Shown here: positions 1 to 12,844 of the stretch, one piece after another | How positions within the stretch are numbered: the first letter of the stretch is position 1 | Layout of the letters: each line of letters begins with the position of its first letter | From: Melastoma dodecandrum | Taxonomy: Eukaryota; Streptophyta; Magnoliopsida; Myrtales; Melastomataceae | Direction: 5' to 3' | DNA length: 64,000 bases | Assembly: GCA_029817715.1 (NCBI GenBank) | Contig: JARUPY010000588.1 | Span: forward strand, 1-64,000 | Made by a program: the position numbers and the translations under genes | Notes under the pieces: model-generated | What the model was told of the DNA's origin: nothing | Database searches by the model: none | The model's input: the letters and a program-made list of their open reading frames with translations, nothing else

Positions 1-3000
1 TACTTTCTCTGGATCTTGGAAGACATGCTCTTTCTGATTTCTTAGGATGTAGATGTTTTGTGCTGGATGGTGTGGCTTACTCTTGTACCTGGGATCACTG
101 ACCCTTGATACATAGCTGGAATCTTATCCTCTAGAGCATGGGTTAGCATCGCCGCTATACGGTGGCAAGGAAGGCAGCGAATTCAATTCGAATTGCCTGG
201 ACAGCCCTAGTTTCTTGCTGGGCTCGGTTGTTTCGAGCCAGGACTTGGGATGTGATGGCTCTTCTTCAGTCTGGGAACTTGTCGAGGGTATCCCTTAGGA
301 TTTACCATGAAAACCAGCAGATTGTCTTTGCATCTCGAGCAGAACAGTGGAGAGGCACCTCCTATAGCAAAATGGCAGCGTCTTAAAAGCCGCGGCCTTC
401 CTTTATGGGGAACACATCTCGCGGCAAAGTTTTTTGCCATTGGAGGAAATTGACTAGTACTCTTATGGGGTAAATATTATCGGGTTATGGATCTGGGCTC
501 ATATTCTACAACCCATCCACGACCAAAACTTACACTCGGAAGGCAAAGATTGCTCAATCCTCTCGGAAGCAATCTTCCAGGCAACTGGTCCGAGGCTCGC
601 AGCAAATCTAGCCAAGCTCCGAGCATATGAATACTCTGCCTGGAGTCCAAACCTGATAGAACAAGCAGATAGCAAATGAGCACAAAGGCAAAGCCACAGT
701 AGAAGGAGACATGACAAGATTTTCACATTACATACAGCCACAAGCTGCCTGATTTCACCCTCAAAGGTCGTGAAGATGGAGTTCGATCTGACCGCAGGAT
801 GGCTAGACACGTTATATGTCGCTCGGCGGTTCTCATACTTGACATGCAGGCCGGCTCGTACCCGAAAATTTTTTGATGAAAAGAAAATCCTCCTTCGCAT
901 ATGTTTGAAATGATGTTAGTGAGAACTTTATCACCACCATAAAAAACAACGAAACTTCCCAGTCAAAAGAACAGAAGGATCATGCGACGAAAGATCAGGG
1001 ACACAATCGATTTTAAACAATCCTTTTATAATCGCGCTGATGTCTTGATAAAAAGAACAATCAGTAACACCGATCATGTGATACCCAGCACTGAATAACA
1101 TCAGTATAGGTACATACTCTGCAGATAAATTTTCGGCCTTGTCGGAGAAATTTTCTGCAGAAGCAGCAGCAACGCATTACCATAATACACCTGTCATCCC
1201 AGACGTTTCACTGTGTTGCTCAGTCTAACCCAACCCCGAGTGGAATCTGAAGCAGAATTTGAGTTGAAGATCTCTCGAGGTGTTGAAGGCTTATTGGCTC
1301 GGGCTTCCCGCAGATGATCAGAACTCAACAGAGTGTCTTGGCATGGATCTGGAGACAAGGCTTATGTGCCACCAACTTCTTTATAGAAGGGCATAGGATT
1401 TTACACTCCTTGATCAGACTTGACATATCGATACCTCCGGGAGTATTCGATTATCATTCCACTCACCTCCAGTGCTCAACTATTATTCTCTTTTAATGAC
1501 TTGCGTCATACTTAATTCCTCAAACTTGAGAAACTTCTCTTTCCTTCCAGACTTCTATATCTTCTCCCTAAACCATCTTGGATGTTACGGTGCCATTTGC
1601 ACAATTAGAAATTTAGAGATATTCAGCAGTAACAAGGGCTGACAATGCCATATTAGCAGAAAAATGCTAGACGTTCGACTTCGAGGAAAAACCATGTTTG
1701 TGGTATACCGGTTGTCTGACTGCATTATACTTGGAAAAGACATTGGCATTTGTACAAATCAAGAAAACTCCACTCTGCAATTATAGAAAGTAAGCCTCAC
1801 CGAATTTAGTTGAAAGACTAGAGGAATTATCGACGTAGTGAGCCATATCTCAGTGAGGAATAAAGGCTCTTTACAGGATCTAATGAATGCAAGGGTCCAG
1901 TAGACTTATATAAGCAGGAGGCTCTCGGAGAACAATCAACTGTGAAATCATAAATTAATAGTAGTAGGGTTCAAACTCAGATAGGTGTGAAATATGAAGA
2001 CTATTAAATTTGCCAGGCTCAACTAATTGCTGAAATCTGTATCTGCGCGAACATAATTCTAAGCTCCCATTTATTTTTGGGTAAGCCTGCCACATGCTAT
2101 CACAAAACTAAAAATGGCATTCTAGCCCCAATCAAAATGCAAGACCGCAGGATGAAGCTGCTCAATAATATCATTTTATAAAAACTTGATAGAGCAGCAT
2201 CTTTCAACAAAATGAAACTTGAGGGAAATGAAAGTAATCGCAGAGTTTCAGATTTTAGCCACAATAAGCAGTAAACGAGAAGGTTATGTATTCACCTCAA
2301 ACTCATTTAATGATTACAGGCATATGATCCCATTTTGGGTGCAAGCCTTCTTCCTGAACTGTGGTAGTAACGTCCATCGGTTTTCTCAATTTAGTGTTCA
2401 ATGATAATACGCGGGAGGGGCTGTAAACAAGAGCAACATTCCAAAGTCTCAACATGTGACCAGGGTGGAGAAATGAAGGACAAACGCTGAGCACCCCATG
2501 GCATAGCATCCTATAACCAAACCTTAACAACCTGTAATAAAAACAAATCTGAAAAGGGATAAACTACAAACCAGTAGCCACTGCTCAAGATCAACCGGCT
2601 CTGCACTAAACAACCAGTATAATATTACCTTCCTGCAGGGGACAACAGGATGCAATCACAAGTGTACCAACAACTTAAAGTACAAAAAACCTACGGATGA
2701 TAATCCTTACTTTTGAAGGCCTAGTGTCAAAGTATCAAGCTCAAGTGTCTTCTTGTCAGGGCTTATATGGGAACTTTCAGGACATGGGCAAACGAGGATT
2801 CTGATGGTGTCCCTGATACCACACCCGCCACACAACGAATACACAGAAACCGCCACCTAATGAGATACGCAAAGAAAATATAAAAAAAGACGATTGATCA
2901 GAAGTCGGTTGCACGCTCGATCTCAAGTTGGGCAAAAAAGGAATAAGAGACAAGAACGAAAATGATCAGATCAGGCAAAGCTGTAAGCTTTAAAAACTCC

Positions 3001-4270
3001 ACCAAGGAGATCTCGTGTCCTTTGGAATTCCCCTTCCGTCCACTATCCTGTCAAAAACCACAAAGACCACCAGAGAAAAAAGTAACTCAGACCCACAAAT
3101 CCTTGCATCACACATCCCCTCCTAAATAATTGTAGCACCCAATATTTATATTAAATACTAAAAAACACCACCAAAAAGGCCACTCTTGGTGAGTGCTACC
3201 GGAGATACAGACAGAGAGACAGATCAGACAGAGACGGGGGACGCGGCACGCACACACACACGACATCTGCAGAGGGGACTCCATTAAGTTAACAAATAGA
3301 GACACAGAAACGTTCAGTCTCGCCTTCTCACTTCATTCATGTAAAGGATAGAAAAGAAAGAAGGAGAAAGAGACAGACAAGAAACCAACTTGGAGGTTGG
3401 TGTTATAGAGAGATATATATGTAGAGAGAGAGGGAGAAAGAGAGAGATGGAGAGCCCCCCGAAATAACATCGATGTGAGACTTTGGGGGGAAAATCCATC
3501 CAAGCGGTGCTGGGATCAGATTGCTTTTGGGTAGTTATTGACGGTTGACCAGGGACAGTTCAAGTCCACTCTGCACCCCCTAAACAACACCCCTTTCCCT
3601 CACTCCCCCTACAAAACACATGCACCCAGACACGCACACGCACCAAAAACACACTGTTCTGTTCCTTTTGCTGCAACAAGAGCTGGAAGTGGAAACCCCG
3701 ATTTCCGCACACACGGAACACAACTCCAATTCAACGAAACACACGGAGGGATTCATCCCGGCAGGCACGTACCTCCTCCTCCTCGACGTCTCCGTAATCA
3801 TCCTCCTGGTAAGTATTCGTCCCAGTCACCATCCTCTTCCTCCCTGCCACTAATCCTTCTCTTCTTCAACACTTTCCCCTCACTCCCACTCCCCACCTCC
3901 TCCCCTCCGTCTCATCAACCTCCCGCCTCCGATCCAGAATCGCAGGTCTCACGAGCACGTCTTCCGCGCGCCCTCTCCGCCTGCTAAGCTTGACTACGAG
4001 CTTCACCTTCCTCCCCCTCCTCAGCTCCACATCCTCATCCTCATCGGCATCGTCCTCACCACGCAACACCTCCTCGTCCTCCCTATCCAGTTCGAAATCG
4101 TCGTCGTCGATGAAGTCGTCGTAGTCAATGAAGCTGCTGTACCGCACATTCCGACGGCGGTGACTACGGCGGACCTTCCTGACCTCTCCAGGTGGCGGGG
4201 AGGTAGACTTCCTAGACAGATCCGGCTTCGGTGGCCTCCCTTCCCTCGTCCTCCTTACGATCTGGCCCAT
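1..4270 (-). CDS. Bromodomain protein (plant BRD1/2/13-type), partial, runs off left edge
   Basis: Exon 1 starts at the ATG at 4270 (MGQIVRR, then GRPPKPDL), followed by a basic stretch, a long Asp/Glu region and KVKLVVKLSRR. This matches the N-terminus of plant bromodomain proteins that act as SWI/SNF chromatin-remodelling subunits (family knowledge). A short acidic stretch (EDDYGDVEEEE) lies at 3769-3801. Exons from the conserved region after the bromodomain are clear further left: NRRATYN, SIFTTFEGE and RQLVA end at 736, before a GTATGT donor. YARSLARFAASLGPVAWK and RIEQSLP follow at about 530-652. GRGWVVEYEP then continues only in another frame, because of one extra base in the A run at 525-528 (T run on the coding strand). 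The VGL junction after the intron also needs a one-base shift, and the end of exon 1 changes frame near 3870-3900. I could not find the bromodomain exons between 850 and 3700 by eye. Family identity is fairly sure; gene integrity is not. Confidence 0.65.
850..3768. other. Presumed introns of the bromodomain gene; no exon recognised
   Basis: This stretch lies between the acidic N-terminal exons and the post-bromodomain exons of the minus-strand gene. It is AT-rich with scattered short open frames, none of which resembles a known domain. The bromodomain exons expected here were not identified, possibly because they are short or frame-disrupted. Confidence 0.35.
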
Positions 4271-4365
4271 CGCTGACGTCACTAAAACCCTCCCTCACTC
4301 CCTCTTTCCTTCCCCCTTACTCTGTCTTCCAATATCCTTTTTCTTTCCTCCCTCCCTGCCCCCGC

Positions 4366-4608
4366 TCTCCTCTCTCTCTCTCTCTCTCACTCTCTCTCTC
4401 TCTCTGAGAGTATTTCTTTTCTTTCTGCCTTTTTTTTGTATTTTTTTTCAAACCAAACAGCCCGCTGTGTCTGTCTCTCTCTACTTCCACTCCTTTTCTA
4501 TTTTCCTCTTTTTCGCGGGGTTCAATAATTGCAGATGGTAAAAAGGCAAAGGGGGAAGGGCGCGTTTGCTTTGGACTTTTGTGTGTTTGGAGAGAGAGAG
4601 AGAGAGAG
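4366..4608. repeat. CT/GA microsatellites in the 5' leader of the bromodomain gene
   Basis: A (CT)n tract covers 4366-4405 with one interruption, and an (AG)n tract lies at 4590-4608. Both sit just upstream of the ATG at 4270 on the minus strand, where plant 5' leaders often carry GA/CT repeats. They create low-complexity open frames on both strands that are not genes. Confidence 0.7.
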
Positions 4609-4919
4609 ACAGTGTTTGGTCGAAGCAAAGGCTTGGATTTTGGTGTGGGTCCGAAGCTGAGGTTCGGCCTCGGGCTGTGGCGATCCGGGTGTTGCTTTGG
4701 GGGGATTAAATTTATTGGGAAGGGGGGTAAAATGGTAAAAGCGGTTGAGGAGTCGACCGGCTGCAACCCGTTGGCCGACGATTTTTTTATTTTATTGTAT
4801 TTGAATATTTTGTGGTAAGTAAATGCGTTTGTCTTAAGCTGGATGATGATAGGGGAACAAACAATCAACAATCCATACATTACTCAAGGGAATTAATTAT
4901 ACAGAGGAGTGCCATCTGT

Positions 4920-6421
4920 TCATCCTTGAATTGATCTGAGATAATCCTTGTTGTCCACCAAAACCTACCAAAAAATTAAAAAGGAAATCATTTAGGAAGG
5001 AAGTTGGATGATTCACCAATCCTGTGACGGAACAAGTATATGATTTGATGAAGGATTGATATGATATCTCACGGTTTTCCTGCCTTCGGGATCGATGAAA
5101 GAAAACGACTGCACGTGACGGTCGTCCACCCCCGGCGGCCTTATTATCCTCCCTCCAATCTCCTCTGCTACCAGCGCCACCGTGGCCGCGCTCCTGTAGA
5201 CGTCGTCTGTCCCTATCGCGAGCTGCCAACCGGCAACAACCCTTGTCGTTGTTAGTTTCTCGTTTACGTAGACAACAAACGTAGGCGTAGTGATGCCGCA
5301 TGACTCACGTGTAGATAGACGTCGCCCGGAATATACCGAGTGATGTTGTAGTTGTACTTGAGCTCCACCACGGTCGTCTGAGTCTGATCGGACCCGTATC
5401 CCATCATCGCGATCGCAAACTGCAAATACGTGGTTAATAATCGGTTAGTTGTGTGGTTAGGAGTTTGGACAGAATCTGATCGTTGGAGTTGTGTTGGTCG
5501 GAATGTGGTGCTCTTTACCCCATTCTTGGGGCTGTCGTAGCTCATCAGCACGTTCATCCCCAGAGCCTGCATAAAACGAATCGGAATTGAGTCGGCGTTC
5601 CCGGCATACGACAGCTGGTTTTGCTAGGGGAAGTTTTCGAACCTTCTCATAGAAGCTAACCGAGCGGTTCAGGTCGGTCACTTGGAGCATGACCTGGCAA
5701 AGGGGTTCAGGGGTCGGTCCTCTCTGAAGGAGCTCGAAGCTGTATCCATTGGGGTCCTCCACGAAGGCGAAGACCTGAGAACCCCCTCCCATCGTCCCCG
5801 GCTCGCGAGTGATCTTTCCTCCGTGCTGCCGGACCCTCTCCACAATCGGGTATATCTGCATAATCATAGCAACTTCTTTACATCAGCTAAGCCCAGACAT
5901 CGCATGAAAAATTAGAAGAGCAAATCACTCTGATACCGACATCTTGAGCCGCGATCCCGAAATGGTCGAACGCGGTGCCGCGTTCGTAAGAATCGACCCC
6001 GTAATCTGGATATCAATCAGGACACACAAACACTCAGCAACCCAGTCGTGGAATTAATCACTTCACCAACTATCGATCAGGGCTAGGCCAACTCACTGTA
6101 CAGAAGTTCGATCACGAAGTGGGATTCCTGAGGTCCAAATCCAACAATTGCTTTGGTGTACCTCTCCTCAGGGAAGTCCTTAGAGCTCAGCACCTTCATC
6201 CCAAAGCATTCCGTGTAGAATCTACAGAAACAGATCATCGCCATCATCAGGCCATGCAGGGACCCACGATGCAAATCCGCAGCACACGTAGGGATTAGTT
6301 ACTCGATGGTCCGGTTGAGATTGCCGACTCTGATGACGGCATTGAGGAAGCGGCGGTTATCGTTCTTCACCCATCCTAGGACATCTTCACGAACATCGAC
6401 TCCGTGGCCGGACGCCGCCAT
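4920..6421 (-). CDS. Glyoxalase I-like (lactoylglutathione lyase), two-domain
   Basis: Eight exons give about 290 residues, the usual size of plant two-domain glyoxalase I, which isomerises the methylglyoxal-glutathione hemithioacetal to S-lactoylglutathione. From the ATG at 6421 the order is MAASGHG...RVGNLNRTIE, FYTECFGMKVL...HFVIELLYS, DYGVDSYERGTAFDHFGIAA, a long exon with EDPNGYSFELLQRGPTPEP and QVMLQVTDLNRSV, ALGMNVLMSY, AIMMGYG-like/TTVVELKYNY, AIGTDDVYRSAATVALVAEE, and a last exon VLVDNKDYLRSIQG with a TGA stop at 4920-4922. Each domain keeps the glyoxalase fold signatures. In domain 1 the metal ligands Glu (FVIEL), His (FDHFG) and Glu (SFELL) are present. The first ligand, normally His in RRFLHAV, is Asn here (RRFLNAV, residue 27). 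No transit peptide is visible from this start, so the product is probably cytosolic. A possible upstream exon at 6540-6593 is unproven. Confidence 0.9.
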
Positions 6422-8558
6422 GACGGTCGATTCGAGGACCTGGTGTGGGGGGCGTCGACAGAAATCGCGGAACATCAGCAGGCAAACAATTAAGATCACT
6501 GAGGGGAGTAGGAGAAGGATTTGAATTACCAAGGAAGATAACAGGAGGAGAAGACAGGAGTATGTGACCGGAGTTCTTTAGTGACGAGGACATTTGGGAT
6601 TACTACGTGATGATATTTTTATAGTACGATGATATGACATGGAATACAAGAAATCTTAGTAGAAATGTCAGAAAGGATTGGCTTTTTTTTTTAATCTTTT
6701 TAAAACATTGGGAAAGACTTTTGATACAAGCCAAAACTCAATGTCTTTGACTTTCAACATTCACATCGTACAAGTGGGAAAAATTTTCGAAATTTGGCTT
6801 TTAGAAAAAATTCATTGAAAAAAGGGGAATTCTTCTTTTAAAATACTTAGTTACCTCAATTTTTTTTAGCTTTATTGGCTGAAATTAAATTTATAAATTA
6901 AATTAAATCTACATGATAAAAATGGTTATTCAGTATACAATAGTATTGTTAAAATAGTCCTCAACTAAGAGAGTCAGAACGCACTGGCACAGAATTCAGC
7001 ATTAAACCGCAATTACACTCGTCCTAATAACAATGGTTTGTACATGGATCCTTGAAGAAATATGCTTATTGGATTTTTTATTTTTTGAATGCTTATGTGC
7101 TTATCGAAGGTGGAGAGAATATCGAGAGATTGAGAACTAAGACGCCACTACTACCGTGATTATTGCCCACTGAAGACAAGTTTGCACTGCCTGACAAGTC
7201 GGCCTTGTTTCTAAGCTAAGATATTTTTTAAGTTTGAAAATTAGAATTATTTATACTATTTCGTAAAATATTAAAAAATGACTCTACTTTTTATCGGGTA
7301 TCGAAACCAGACCTTTTTTCCTCAAACAAGTATCAAATGACTGTCTATCATTCATTCTAGGCGGCGGAAATTAAGCATTGTCTCGAGACTTTGCCTGGTC
7401 AGTAATACTTGGCTTTCTTCTAGACTCGTCAATTCTGGAAATTGATGGTGTGCCTTGACCAATTGGCCATAAAAAAGCAATAATGATAATAATAATAATA
7501 ATGATAATGGGCCTAGACCTGGCCCATATTATATTTAGGCCCATTTCGAAGGACAGCAGTGAGTTGAGATGGGCAACGTGGTTGGTTCAAATGGTGTGGC
7601 TCGAATGAAGATTTGATTACTATTGGCGTCTGCGTAAGTCAGACAGGAGCGGGCTCTAATGGGCTTACGTTGGATGGGCCGTGTATTTTTAATGGGCCTT
7701 AATTCTGTAAATGCTGTTTAGCGATCCTAAAACCAGGCTCAGGCCCAGAGTTAAAACTAAAACAAATTGGAGAAAACAAGAAGTTTGACTTTTGAAGACG
7801 GACCTGGCCAACCAATGTGACAGTAGAAGAAGAAGATACGTGAAGGCCGAGGCGTTTGACGTGATCCACAACCTGGTGCATATTATTTTCCTAAAACACT
7901 TCCCCAACCTCCCCCCCCCCCCCCAACCCATGAAGATTGAGTCGTAGCACGAGGGACGTCATCGGTGTTCTTCAATCCCACCACATTCATCATCGGAATC
8001 CTCCTCGTCCAAAACGTGACGTTAACGATGTTGCGAATTTGCCATCCATCCATCCAACAAAAGAAACCGCGTTTCTTTTATTAAGGAAAAAAAAAAGCAC
8101 AAATCCCGCCGAGAAGAACGGCTCCCACCCCCCCCCCAGTGGTTCATAAAATTTATACATAAAGAATGAATGCGCATCATCATCCCCCAATTTCCCCCTT
8201 TGGATTTGGTCAAAACTCTTAAAAATATTAATATATATAAAAAAATGGAAGAAAATAACAAAATCACACTATTTAAACTCATGCAGTAACCTTTTAGTTA
8301 TAAAAAATATACGTAAAAATGCAATTTAGGATAATTATAAATAATAAATTACCAAAATGAAACGGTCCATTTCACTCTTTTTTATTAATTTAACATTTCT
8401 TTATTCATTTATCTCTCTCTCTATCTAACACGCACAAACACACACAGACACACTCTCTCTCTCTCTCTCTATCCGCCTCTCAATCTGGCAGACGGACGGC
8501 GTAACCGAAATCCAATCCCATCCGCAGCAGTGGGGTGTGGTGGCGTCCTCCCCCCTTA
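6422..8558. promoter_or_regulatory. Divergent intergenic region with Site II (TGGGCC) cluster
   Basis: No gene is seen. It separates the glyoxalase gene (minus) from the Rab3GAP gene (plus). TGGGCC/GGCCCA Site II-type motifs lie at 7508, 7521, 7538, 7675 and 7693; in plants these bind TCP factors in promoters of growth-related genes. A poly-C run sits near 7911-7923, and a CT repeat at about 8453-8470 precedes the Rab3GAP start. The left part is AT-rich. Confidence 0.45.
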
Positions 8559-11500
8559 ATGGAGGGTGGTGGTCACTCCTTCGTCTCCAAGGCCAGGACA
8601 GCCTTCCATTCCGCTGCTGCTAAGGCCGAGCGCGTCTTCTCTGACATCAAATCCGATCTCAAGCACGATCGCGGAGGTTGTCCCCCCACCCCTCCCTGAT
8701 ATTTTTAACATAATCTCTATTTCCACGCTCCTTCCTTCGTTTCCTTCCCCTGTCCTCGGCGGGCGGCGCTCTTCCGAAATTTTAGTTGGATCGGGTGTTT
8801 TCGGGGGGAATTCCTATTTTACTATGTTTGACCTCCCCGGTTTTTAATTAGCGGTGTTGTATTAGCAGCTGATTTCCTTTTTTTGCTTTTTTAATGGCGG
8901 GGGAGTTCCTTTTGAGCAGATTTTGATAGGGAATCGCCTGTTGATTCTGGAAAAGTTTCGGAGGATGAATCCGCGGTTGACTCCGGAGAGTCAAAGGTGA
9001 TTCTCATTCTCGTTGACTTCGACCCACACATTGTGTTGTTGGGATTTAATCCTGTTGGTTTCTCCTCGATTCGTTCTATCTTCTCTGCCGTTTTATTCTT
9101 TAGTGGGATGTTATCTGAAATCTTCTGGTTGGATGTGATTCTGTCCAGAGTTACAATGCATCGAAGAACCTGAGGTGGAAGACTCCCCCAATTACGGTCG
9201 GGAAGAAGCAGGACTGGCAGGGCAAGCTAAGGAATATAAGGATAGGGAAGAAGGGTGCGGATGATAGCGAGAAAGCTGACGGCTCAAGGATGTCTTTCCC
9301 TATTTATGATGAGAATCTGTACACTTTGAATGAAAAGGCTGATGTTGAATTTAAGGTGAGTTGGGCTGTGGTGCCCATTAAGGATTCATCCTATAATTCG
9401 GCTTCATAGCTGGTGTTTTATGTTTATGTAATGGGGGGGAATATATATGTGGCTGATTAGATCGGGCTTGTTATGATCATGAAATGCAGTGAAGGCATGT
9501 GTGATAATGCTAAAGTTCTGTTGTTTGCTATTTTATGGATCTTAATTAATTGAATTTATGTGGTGTAGGTTCCAGATCTAGCATCTATATTAGAAGGCCT
9601 GATTGCTGGAAACACTGAGCGAATTCCTACATCATCTGCTGTCAAGCAATTGGCAGTGGCTGTTGAGTGAGTGTTGGAGGCTCGAGAAAGGCCATCCATG
9701 TCATTTAAGGTAGTTTTTTGCTGTTAAGGCTTTTGTATCATAAAGAAATTATTCCTTTGGCAGGAATGGGAAGAAGTTTAGCTCAATAAAGGATATCTTG
9801 ACATCAATACGAGATTCTTCCCCAGCAAGGGAGAGGACAGGACTGAGCCTATCTGCGGTGAAGTCACTCGTCCTCCGGGAGAAGGATGAGAAGTTGGAAT
9901 TTGCGGACGAGGAGAGAATGTCTTCTTTGGTCTGTCGATTGTTTGAGAAAGGTACAACTAGTTCCATCATCTCTACTCTCTACATGCATCTACTTCAGTA
10001 CAGAACGTTGTCCTCTTCGTGCCTGCATTATTCTGTGACGATCTGTACATTTGTTTTAATATCCTCAAGATATTTGCAGAAGGGAGCTTTCTTTCTAGGA
10101 AGACAGATTCTAATTCAGAAGGCATTTCTACAAATACATTACCAAGAGATATCCATGCAGTTCCTCCTGAAACCTTTGTTGCAAAGCTATCTGAGGTTAT
10201 TGGAAATTTGAGAACGATGAGGGACATGGCTCTGTTCTGGTGCAAAGCCGTAGATGAAGTATGTGAGGCCCCTTGTTTAGTGTCTGTGTTATATTCTATG
10301 AATACCACATCATCTTGTTTTTTTTCAGCAACTAATTGGTCAAATTGTCTTTCTGCTTTTGAGTCCTTGTCTTTAACCCTTAACTAATGAGACTAAGGAG
10401 TACTTTTGCAGCTGCGGAGGCTCTGGTCCGAGGAACAACATATATCAGGCATACCTCCGGATTTGGTTCCAGATCTTAATTGTTGTCTTCTATACCAACA
10501 ACTCCAGGTTATCAACTGTTGTGTATCACGGAAAAGACGCCACAGTGCCACTGTAGAATCATTGGATTCCAAGATCAAGGAAGCGGAAGCCACTTCTAAA
10601 GCTGAAGAATCTGCTTCACAGAACTACTGTTATTCTTGCCCTGATCTATATGCAAGATTAACTACTGGGGAAATGGTTATGCGTCTAGGAGCAGACCACC
10701 CATGTCCCGACCTAACCATGTTGGAAACGGGTGAACCAGTGTACTCTCCAGTAACTCAGGTTTGTCCAATGATCTCATTTTCTTCGAAATGGTGTCCTGT
10801 TAAGTTCTGCCTTTTGACTGTTTGATGGTTGCATGCCGTGCAGGAAGGTCCCTTGCTTACTGAGGATCTCATAAGAGAAACAGAAGAATTTATCCTTCGG
10901 ACGGGGAGGTACGCAAGTAGCTGTCTTATTCATATCTTGCTTATTTTAATGTTGACCTTCTCTCCTCACTCATGAGCACGGTTATGTGATAAAAAACCCT
11001 AGCTTTTATGAGTTGGCATTCTGGTTGTATAGAAATTGAACTTGACATTGGAGAAGTCTTGTTTGGCTACTTGCATGTCCTAATATTCGAATACTATAAA
11101 GATATTGTAACTATTAGAAGTGGATTTTGCCAGACTAATTACCCACATTTGGCCCCTCTCCTATTAAGAAGTCATTGAGCTTCTTTGCAAGCCATGAAGT
11201 CAATGGCTGATCTATGGTTATACGCTATAGAAAACTTTCTCCTGGTGTAGTGTTGCACAAATGGCACTGACATATGAACTGCATGGGAAACAGCATTCTT
11301 TTGTTCAATGAGTGAGCTAGTTAACTCAAATGATGATTGCACCTTGACATACTTAAATTGATGCGGCTTCAGTGTCGGTGCTGGATGCTCTCAACTCCTT
11401 TCTGACATGCAGGCTTTCAAGGTTTGCTGTGCGGTTACAACTTCTTACCAATAGTCGTCTAATTCCTGACATAATTCTTTCGGACAATTTATCTCGATCT

Positions 11501-12844
11501 GCCTGCGTTTTGATCAGGCTGCTAATCCTGGCTGCATACTAGAAGATTTTGTGAGGTGGCACTCACCTCCTGACTGGACAGAGGCAGAAGAGGTTCAAGA
11601 GAATGAGAACTCCCCTGATCAATTGTCATCCAAAGGGAGATTGAGCAGTCGAATGCAGAAAGAAGGTTTTTGTCTCTCTTCTTTTCCTGTATTTTGTCTA
11701 TGTGATATTTTACACGTTAGGGCAACATCCCCAGGTGCAGGCAAGTTCATCCTGGATGAGTTGTTGTGACTCCATGGGATTTGTTGGAGAATTTTCTGTG
11801 ATTCTAGTTCGGCTGAACTCTGTTTTATTCATAAAAGGATTGATCTGTATTGCTCTTGCTTTAATTATCATTAATGCTGAAATTAAAATTTTCTCATTTT
11901 AAGGTAATTTGTGGCGTGAATTATGGGATACGTCAAAGCCCTTACCAGCAGTCAAGCAGACGCCTTTATTTGAGGAGGATCTGGCAGTGTGAGTTGTCCT
12001 ACGCAGATGCGGTGCTACTTTCTTGCTTTGGTTTTTCTTTTCTTTTGCTGATATGAAAGTTTGTTGCCATGGCCAGGGAAGGCATTCTTGATTACTTCGA
12101 AGACATTTCACCTTTGGAGCTTTTCGAACAGTTGTTTCGTTCCTTGGTAAGATACCACTTGTCAGAAATCTTACCCGTGCATGTTTCTAATGCATTACCA
12201 ACTGTGCGGTTTTTTTCTATCCTGCAGCTCACAGTAGGACTCGTGATAGCAGAAACTTCACTTTCGGCGGATGAAAATTTGTCAAAGCTGTTCAGTGAAT
12301 ACAAAGACTATGTAGTTACGATATGTCAAGCTCCTACTGTTGCAGACAGAGTTGGTGACTTATGCCAGGTATTCATTCCATACCATGTGCCCTGTCAACT
12401 AAACGTGTTTTCCCCGCACTCAATGGCACAAGAGCGCCAGAGCACCTTTGTTGGCCCAACTATTCCGAATTCCATATTTTTATTTTTCTTCTATTATTCC
12501 TTTTCAAGGTTTATGAGACAGTGGAAATGATGCTGTTGAAACCTGAAGATGCCCAGAGATTGGTAAAGCAGCAAGAAGAATCAAACAGCAGTGGGGGCGA
12601 GCCGAGGCGCCTGTTCAAGCGACTCAACTTCAACTTTGTCAACCGGGACAGAAGTCCCAAGGAACAAGACCCAAGGAACGAGAAGCCGAAAGAAGATAAC
12701 CCGGTGCGGCAATCATTGAGCAACTTCTTCGACAGCAAGTCATCACTGTTCTCGAAGAAGCCCCCAAAGCCTTGCAGCAGTGCGTCGTCCCCCGCCGAGA
12801 GGCCCCCGATATGCCCAGACGAAAGCGACTGGACAATTGTTTAG
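8559..12844 (+). CDS. Rab3 GTPase-activating protein catalytic subunit
   Basis: About 14 exons encode a protein beginning MEGGGHSFVSKARTAFHSAA and ending CPDESDWTIV (stop 12842-12844). The identifying part is the C-terminal Rab3GAP catalytic region: PGCILEDFVRWHSPPDW at about 11525-11575, LSSRMQKE, then NLWRELWDTSKPLPA and QTPLFEEDLA. This is the same order as animal RAB3GAP1 (LEDFVRWYSPRDW, then W-x2-AWETAKPIPA). In the family this subunit acts with a non-catalytic partner on Rab GTPases at endomembranes, as GAP or as Rab18-type exchange factor, and has an autophagy role; which applies in plants is not shown by the sequence. Exons were joined by frame and splice sites, for example AVE|NGKKFSS across 9667/9762. 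I saw no frameshift or internal stop. The tail from about 12600 is rich in Ser, Lys and Pro and looks disordered. Confidence 0.88.

Noticed and set aside
2303..2530. Minus-strand KPMDVTTTV as a possible bromodomain HPMDF motif
   Set aside because: Only three residues match and the neighbours do not fit the bromodomain; treated as chance.
2580..2625. Minus-strand SAEPVDLEQ resembling the bromodomain AEPVDPEEL
   Set aside because: Short match with no continuation into the DYHDVI part; not enough to call an exon.
4317..4880. 187-codon minus-strand open frame
   Set aside because: Built largely from CT/GA microsatellites and leader sequence of the bromodomain gene; no domain.
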